Assembly (NCBI GenBank): GCA_001599355.1
Contig: BCGQ01000009.1
Span: forward strand, 524,575-588,574
DNA from: Nakazawaea peltata
Taxonomy: Eukaryota; Ascomycota; Pichiomycetes; Alaninales; Pachysolenaceae
Direction: 5' to 3'
DNA: 64,000 nucleotides
Within the stretch, counting starts at the first letter, position 1, and each line of letters starts with the position of its first letter. The notes under the pieces were generated by a model, which was not told the origin of the DNA, made no database searches, and worked only from the letters and a program-made list of their open reading frames with translations. Below, one piece after another: positions 58,724-64,000 of this stretch. Made by a program: the position numbers and the translations under genes.

Positions 58724-61636
58724 ATGTGGCCATTCTTCTCTAATAGTTATAATAGCGCCCGAATAAATAAGGTGTTGGTGGAGATCGAGATGGATCAACA
58801 GCCACATCCACTTCAACAGAGTCCGGGGCGAACTGATGCTGCCGATGACTCTCCTTCTCTGAGCACTACTACTTCACCTTTGTCACTGCCAACTTCACTG
58901 GCTGTTCACCTGTTACAGACTCTCCAACAGCAGCAATCACGGCTGAAAAAACCAAGGAGAACAGTACTCGATGCGACTAACGGTGAAAACAATCGCAGAG
59001 ATACTGATGACAGTGATGATGATTCAGATGAAGATAATGATAGCAGTGATGAGGATAGTCTTCATTCCAGTAATGAGAACCTTCTATCAAAGAAAGAATT
59101 GAATATCACACTTTTGGAGAAATTGATCGATCAACCTCATTTGGTACAAGAGATACAGATTGGGAAAAATAATAAGCTCTTGAGTTATATATCACAAGAT
59201 AATGTGCTTGAGGTATTAATTAACTACTTAGTTGAGTCTTTACCTCATTTTGAGCTGCTGCATCTGGAAGAGATTAATGGAGTTAATGAAACTGATCTGC
59301 TTGAGACAACTGCTGAAGGCTCAGTTACATCTGCCGATACGCCTTCTGATATCAGCGATTCTGGTAACGATTCAGATTCAGGCACTGATCAACCTACAAC
59401 GCCTCATAGTCTTGATATTAGTTCCGATCTGCCAATGCAGAGACGTACTACTAGCTTTGACCCGGAAAGTAACTCTGATACAGATGAAGAAGATGAATCT
59501 CCATATGGACAAGAATCTCCAGAGGAAATATATAGACGTCGTGCATCCACCGCTGGAGAGATTCTTTCCATTGACTTCCCATCAGTTGTCTCTCTGAGAT
59601 TATTATTACCTATCACCGATAAGAACTCTATCAAGGCCAACGATATATCTTCATTCATGCTTTTAAGTAAGCTTTGGAATGATATAATGTCTTTAGATAT
59701 TGAGTATGAAAATGTTGTCAATATGAAGTTTTTCGTTAAGATAATGGAGAACTTGATCGACATGAACGTTAATGAGTTCATGAATTTCATCCGTCTGAAC
59801 CAGGAACATCATCTTTTAGTTGATGACATTATCAATCACGCTTCAAATGGTTACTTCTTGGAATTCATAATAAAATTCATCTCTATGGATGATGTTGATC
59901 ATCCTGTTGGCATTATAGATTTATTGGCTGAACAAGATTTGATTCTTCGTTTATTGACTTTATTGGATTTGGATCCTATAAAGTATCAATATCATGTGTC
60001 TGAGTTCTTGACTAAGTTAATCAGTATAAGCTCTAATACTCCTCTGTTATTTGAAGGAGACGCACTTCAATTTTCTGCTCAAGCCGAATCCCCGGTGATT
60101 GGACCAAATTCATTAACAAGAAGTTTAGTTAGTCCTAAATGTATTAACTTTATCATCGACTTGATTCTCAAGGGAGGGCCTTCTATCCAGACTTGCGTTT
60201 CTTTGATCATTGAGATTATTAGAAAAAACAACTCAGATTATGATACTGTTGATTTGCTTGATGAAGACTTTTCTAATTATGTTCCCAACAGCCGTGAGCC
60301 TATTTTTATTGGTACCATGTTACGTATATTCAGTGAGAATTTAGTGAAAATTTTCAATAGGTATTTTGGTGACGATTACAGGAAACCTAATTTCGAAAGT
60401 TCTATAGGTGAAATGGAGCCTGTTGGATTTGAAAGATTGAAGGTGGTCGAGTTGATTGCGGAGTTATTGCATTCATCGAATATGATGCTAGTTAATAATG
60501 TACAAGCAGAACAGATTATCCAAAAGAGAAAGGACTACAAAAAGCAACAGTTGGATTTGATGAATGATGCATTACAAGAGACTATTCTTGATATCAATGA
60601 TAACGAGTCTCTGTTTGGTGATGCGAACTCCGTCTCGAAAAGGTCTTACAGTAATGATACTTTTAGATCAGGCGGAGGAGATGGAAGCACTAATTTGGTC
60701 GATCTTGAAAAATTGACAAATGACATCAAGAATTTCAGCATTCTTGAAGACAAAGATGGAGATTCTATAATAAACTCAACAACTGAAGTTGAAATTTTCA
60801 AGAAGCCCGAAGATATCTCAATTGGAGATTTCTTCAAGTTACAGCTCATTAACACAAAAATTTTGACTAAGATTTTCAAGATGCTTGATAAGTTTCCTTG
60901 GAATAATTTTTTGCATAACGTTATATTTGATATTGCTCAACAAGTTCTCAATGGTCGCTTCAATGAAATAAACTTCAATAGAAGATTAATCTTGGAAATC
61001 TTTGATACCAAGGCATGTTATTTAACAAATTACATTGTTGACTGTTATGAGGCCTCAACAAAAAGTGAGAGTTCTAATAATTTGAGGCTCGGATACATTG
61101 GACATCTTATTTTGATAAGTGAAGAGTTGGTAAAGTTCAGTGGAAAGGTGTATGCTGCAATAGAAGATAATAGTATATTGTTTGAAGGGACAGATGTGCC
61201 GGAGCAGGTTGCTACAGAGTTAATTGAAACCAATGAACAGATCCATGATATTATCTCCGAACCCAGATGGTTGGATTTCGTCAATAAGGAGTTAGTTACA
61301 ATCAGAGACATGTACAACCAGGTATTAGGCGGTGTAAAGCCGGACGAAAGCGACGTTTATATTAATCCTAGCACCATTTTGCTTGGAGATCGTGAAAATC
61401 AAGAAGCCGATGCTGCCGAAGAAGAGGACAGTGATGACAATGAAGAAGCAAAAATGGAAGACGAATTCGGCTTGAAATTGAGCTCTAATAATGACATTGA
61501 ATTTGGTGATATTGCTGGGGAGACCAATGAAGCTTCGGGAGATGAAAGTGGGAGCTCGGATGATCAATTAGAAGAAGGAAGTAAAATGGAGTTTGGTGAA
61601 GAACTTTGTCCTGTCTCGAAACACAGTGATGAGTAG
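58724..61636 (+). CDS. Sit4-associated SAPS-domain protein
   Basis: A 970-residue regulatory partner of the PP2A-like phosphatase Sit4 (SAP4/155/185/190 family), acting in G1 progression and nutrient signalling. It begins MWPFF, the usual SAPS start. An Asp/Ser-rich insert is at about 85-115. The SAPS core begins at ITLLEKLIDQPHLVQEIQIGKNNKLLSYIS and extends to about 830, with CINFIIDLILKGGPSIQTCVSLIIEIIRKNNSDYD split across it and DKFPWNNFLHNVIFDIAQQVLNGR. The C-terminus is acidic. Only one such gene is in the window, so which paralogue group it represents is open. Confidence 0.9.
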   Translation: MWPFFSNSYNSARINKVLVEIEMDQQPHPLQQSPGRTDAADDSPSLSTTTSPLSLPTSLAVHLLQTLQQQQSRLKKPRRTVLDATNGENNRRDTDDSDDDSDEDNDSSDEDSLHSSNENLLSKKELNITLLEKLIDQPHLVQEIQIGKNNKLLSYISQDNVLEVLINYLVESLPHFELLHLEEINGVNETDLLETTAEGSVTSADTPSDISDSGNDSDSGTDQPTTPHSLDISSDLPMQRRTTSFDPESNSDTDEEDESPYGQESPEEIYRRRASTAGEILSIDFPSVVSLRLLLPITDKNSIKANDISSFMLLSKLWNDIMSLDIEYENVVNMKFFVKIMENLIDMNVNEFMNFIRLNQEHHLLVDDIINHASNGYFLEFIIKFISMDDVDHPVGIIDLLAEQDLILRLLTLLDLDPIKYQYHVSEFLTKLISISSNTPLLFEGDALQFSAQAESPVIGPNSLTRSLVSPKCINFIIDLILKGGPSIQTCVSLIIEIIRKNNSDYDTVDLLDEDFSNYVPNSREPIFIGTMLRIFSENLVKIFNRYFGDDYRKPNFESSIGEMEPVGFERLKVVELIAELLHSSNMMLVNNVQAEQIIQKRKDYKKQQLDLMNDALQETILDINDNESLFGDANSVSKRSYSNDTFRSGGGDGSTNLVDLEKLTNDIKNFSILEDKDGDSIINSTTEVEIFKKPEDISIGDFFKLQLINTKILTKIFKMLDKFPWNNFLHNVIFDIAQQVLNGRFNEINFNRRLILEIFDTKACYLTNYIVDCYEASTKSESSNNLRLGYIGHLILISEELVKFSGKVYAAIEDNSILFEGTDVPEQVATELIETNEQIHDIISEPRWLDFVNKELVTIRDMYNQVLGGVKPDESDVYINPSTILLGDRENQEADAAEEEDSDDNEEAKMEDEFGLKLSSNNDIEFGDIAGETNEASGDESGSSDDQLEEGSKMEFGEELCPVSKHSDE

Positions 61637-62156
61637 AGACTAATTTTGGCAATTTCATTTAATTTACAGCATTTTGTCATTAAATAATTCTGTAAATACA
61701 ATTAGATTAATCTCTTGAACTAAGGTTGTAAGTTGGACTTATTTTTTGCTCATCAGACTCATCTTGTCATGGATTGCAGGGGGTTTTAGTTACCGTTTCC
61801 ATAGTTTTTTTGACTAGTGAAATTCTTAGGCTTTCAGGCTGGCTGTTGGATCTCTTTTCCTTTTCGCGCACTGGCCCCGCCCATCTCTCCTTCCAATTCT
61901 GCCTACCAAAAAAATTTTCCAGCTAAAACGCGTGCCTGGGGAATTTTTTTCCAAGGGCCGTTGAGCGAAAAGGTATCCCACCACTTGGTTGAACTAAACT
62001 CAGTGAGAGTCTGAAGGGGTTATTTCGAAGGGGTTCTCGAACATCATATCAAATAATAGAGAGGCTCAGATCTCTGTTCAAAATCAATTTTCGAAGAGTC
62101 TAGAGCAGAATCCTCCAGTATTCCGTTCAAACTTTTTGGACTTGTTCTGACAGATC
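61637..62156. promoter_or_regulatory. Promoter of the PIF1-type helicase with MCB box
   Basis: ACGCGT at 61928-61933, 224 nt before the helicase ATG, is an Mbp1-type cell-cycle element. A TTCGCGCA stretch is near 61863. The left part is the SAP 3' region. The open frame at 61817-62014 is not supported. Confidence 0.45.
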
Positions 62157-63770
62157 ATGAAGGCCCAAATCAAATCTCATAAACGTCTTGGGGCACATGA
62201 AGAAGGGGCTAAACCCCCTTCAAAAAGACGTAACCTTGATTTGAACCCAAAATTTGATCCTTCTGATTGCGTCACGCCATTGATTAAGATTTCAGACCCT
62301 CCGACCCGTCCATCTTACCGGGATCATCCTCTGTATTCTCTCTTGAATGAAAAACAGAGATGTGTATGTGAGTGGGTGGTAGAAAGGGGAAGAAATGTAT
62401 TCTTTTCAGGTGCTCCTGGAACAGGCAAATCAATACTATTGAAGGCCATGATTAAGTTCCTCCAGAACAGATATCCTAAAGAACGCATTGGTGTAACAGC
62501 ACCTACAGGTCTAGCCGCTGTCAATATACATGGGGATACGATCCACTCTTTTTTGGGAATTGGAATTAAAGACCAAAATGACACTTCACGTATTAATAGA
62601 ATCAAGAAACTCAATTTAATAACAAGATGGCAGAAATTGAAGGTGTTGATCATTGATGAGATCTCAATGGTTGACGCGTCTTTGTTTGTATTGATCGATA
62701 GGCTAGCCAAGATATTGCGCAACAGTTCAGATCCATTTGGGGGAATTCAAATGGTAATAACAGGGGATTTTTTCCAGCTTCCCCCTGTTTCTGTTAATTC
62801 CAAGAGGTCCATATATTGCTTTGAGACAGCACAATGGGTCCAATGCATACAGAATACCTTCATTTTAGACGAAAATTACCGGCAGAAGGGAGATCGGGGA
62901 TTTTTAAATTTATTGTTGGAGCTACGTTTGAACCGTTTGACTCTGGAATCTTTGAAGAAACTACAATATTTGGAAAGGGAAGTTATTTATGAAGATCAAT
63001 TATCTGCAGTTGAGCTCCTTGCAACAAGGCTGGATGTGAGACTGGCAAACAATCTGAGGCTTCGGAAATTGCCCGGTAGATGTAGAATTTTCGAAGCAAA
63101 TGATACAGGTCATCCGGATGAAATTAATAAGTTAAATTATTTACTAGTAGAAAAAACATTGGAGCTCAAAGCTGGAAGCCAAGTGATGATGTTGGTCAAT
63201 AGACGCTCTGTTGGTCTTCAAAACGGTACTATGGGTAAAGTTCTTTTCTTCATAACAGAAAATCAATGGAAAAAACTAAAGAACCATTTCACTGATGAGG
63301 AAATTTTAGAGCCTGGTTTTGCTGACCTAATCTTAAAAGTCCAAGAACTTAGAGATAATTTAGATTATGATAAGAATAATTCTGCATTACTGACCATATC
63401 TAGAATTCTCTCCGACGCACCTGAAGAACCAATATATCCCTTAGTTTATTTCGCATCAATAATCCCGCAAAGGAGAATTATAATAATAAAAAAAGAGGAA
63501 TTCACAATAGATATGCCCGGGATGAAACAACCTCTGAAGCGGTCACAAATTCCTTTGATGTTGGCTTGGGCTTTATCGATTCATAAATCCCAGGGGTTAA
63601 CTATACCAAGACTGAAAATAGATCTGTCAAGAATTTTTGAAAGGGGTCAGTTCTATGTTGCGATATCGCGAGCGTGCTCTTTAGATTCCTTGCAAGTCAT
63701 TGGTTTCCATTCGTCCATCCTTAAGCCAATGGATGACGTTAGACGATTTTACGATAATATACAAAATTAA
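62157..63770 (+). CDS. PIF1-family 5'-3' DNA helicase
   Basis: Superfamily 1B helicase acting on G-quadruplexes, telomeres, forks or mitochondrial DNA. The product has 537 residues. A short basic N-terminus (SHKRLGAHEEGAKPPSKRR) looks like a nuclear signal; no clear presequence. Motifs in order: Q-motif region LNEKQRCVCEWV, Walker A FFSGAPGTGKS, motif Ia GVTAPTGLAAVNI, Walker B LIIDEISMVD, motif III GDFFQLPPV, the PIF1 signature region DENYRQKGDRGF, the GSQVMMLVNR motif, and motifs V-VI AWALSIHKSQGLT and YVAISRA. S. cerevisiae Pif1 and Rrm3 are much longer, and PIF1 versus RRM3 cannot be decided here. Confidence 0.88.
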   Translation: MKAQIKSHKRLGAHEEGAKPPSKRRNLDLNPKFDPSDCVTPLIKISDPPTRPSYRDHPLYSLLNEKQRCVCEWVVERGRNVFFSGAPGTGKSILLKAMIKFLQNRYPKERIGVTAPTGLAAVNIHGDTIHSFLGIGIKDQNDTSRINRIKKLNLITRWQKLKVLIIDEISMVDASLFVLIDRLAKILRNSSDPFGGIQMVITGDFFQLPPVSVNSKRSIYCFETAQWVQCIQNTFILDENYRQKGDRGFLNLLLELRLNRLTLESLKKLQYLEREVIYEDQLSAVELLATRLDVRLANNLRLRKLPGRCRIFEANDTGHPDEINKLNYLLVEKTLELKAGSQVMMLVNRRSVGLQNGTMGKVLFFITENQWKKLKNHFTDEEILEPGFADLILKVQELRDNLDYDKNNSALLTISRILSDAPEEPIYPLVYFASIIPQRRIIIIKKEEFTIDMPGMKQPLKRSQIPLMLAWALSIHKSQGLTIPRLKIDLSRIFERGQFYVAISRACSLDSLQVIGFHSSILKPMDDVRRFYDNIQN

Positions 63771-63937
63771 CTGCATTTTAAGCTCTTGCGTAGATCTCGC
63801 ATTCCCTATGCACCTTATTTTCTTTCCTTCTTAGGAAATTCTCATAATTTTCTTTAAGGGTCCTCCTTGCTTAGCTCACGAACAAATACGAAGACGGGAA
63901 ACGAGAGCGAAGTACGAAAATGTTAGTAAAGGAAAGG

Positions 63938-63949
63938 AAAAAAAAAAAA
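63938..63949 (-). terminator. RNA polymerase III terminator of the 5S gene
   Basis: Twelve consecutive T on the minus strand directly after the 5S rRNA 3' end. Confidence 0.85.
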
Positions 63950-64000
63950 GATTGCAGCACCTGAGTTTCGCGTATGGTCTCCCACTACACTACTCGGTCA
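63950..64000 (-). rRNA. 5S rRNA, 3' part (truncated by the window edge)
   Basis: Reading the minus strand, the last 51 nt of the window contain the 3' half of a eukaryotic 5S rRNA: TGACCGAGTAGTGTAGTGGG, then ACCATACGCGAAACTCAGG, then TGCTGCAATC. These match the yeast 5S 3' region nearly base for base; one A lies where S. cerevisiae has T in the GGGTGACC segment. The 5' part continues beyond the window. A PIF1-type helicase gene sits 180 bp away, and no other rDNA is visible, so this may be a dispersed 5S copy. Confidence 0.92.

Noticed and set aside
1-64000. Transposons, LTRs, integrated virus, CRISPR arrays, killer-toxin cassette
   Set aside because: No reverse transcriptase, integrase or transposase text, no long terminal repeats, and no regularly spaced repeats. 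Gene content is ordinary yeast chromosomal.

Overview
This window is nuclear DNA of a budding yeast (Saccharomycotina). Nearly every gene is a recognisable yeast orthologue, intergenic gaps are short, and the introns are tiny (50-70 nt) with GTAAGT-type donors and TACTAAC branch points. CTG reads as leucine at conserved sites (the ERG8 N-terminal GK-LLAGGY motif, the NKQDLP motif of ARL1), so this is not a CTG-Ser species. Ten introns in eight genes and a 5S rRNA gene next to protein-coding genes rather than in an obvious rDNA repeat fit an early-branching, methylotroph-like or Phaffomycetales/Pichiales-type lineage. I cannot name the species.

Layout. 0-8 kb: a secreted FAS1 protein with a Kex2-bounded tandem repeat, ERG8 (mevalonate pathway), TYR1 (tyrosine synthesis, new intron model), ARL1 (Golgi GTPase), and CQD1, a UbiB-family mitochondrial kinase whose last exons are separated by two introns. 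8-15 kb: two DUF3445 paralogues flanking metacaspase, metallothionein and arginase (13-nt first coding exon), then a Vip1-like RRM protein. 15-22.5 kb: GDE1, tRNA-Arg(UCU), lipoyl synthase. 22.5-32 kb: POP7, an unknown protein, an FBXO21-like F-box protein, DAL3, PRE5 (intron directly after ATG), VPS55, another unknown, GLC8, ERV29. 32-41.5 kb: LPL1-like lipase, ABP1 with two SH3 domains, a flavin-reductase-like protein, a UPF0658 Golgi membrane protein, TIM10 (two introns), CYT2 and a Ser/Thr-rich secreted protein. 41.5-52 kb: MGS1, a TGL3/4/5-type patatin protein that appears to have lost its catalytic residues, ELP6, ZUO1, a membrane-anchored histidine acid phosphatase, and a probable mitochondrial protein. 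52-64 kb: VID30/GID1, SAH1, a SHE10/OSW7-like protein, a SAP-family Sit4 partner, a PIF1-family helicase, and the truncated 3' part of a 5S rRNA gene at the window edge.

There is no operon-like logic, but promoter motifs suggest shared regulation: Pho4-type E-boxes before the acid phosphatase and GDE1, MCB boxes before MGS1 and the PIF1-type helicase, a Cbf1-type site before SAH1, and a Gcn4 site inside the TYR1 intron. No transposon, integrated virus, CRISPR array or toxin cassette was seen. The most unusual items are the Kex2-repeat/FAS1 fusion, the putative pseudo-lipase, the non-consensus CQD1 intron and the isolated 5S gene. All motif-based regulation and all homology calls come from reading the sequence; no database search was run.
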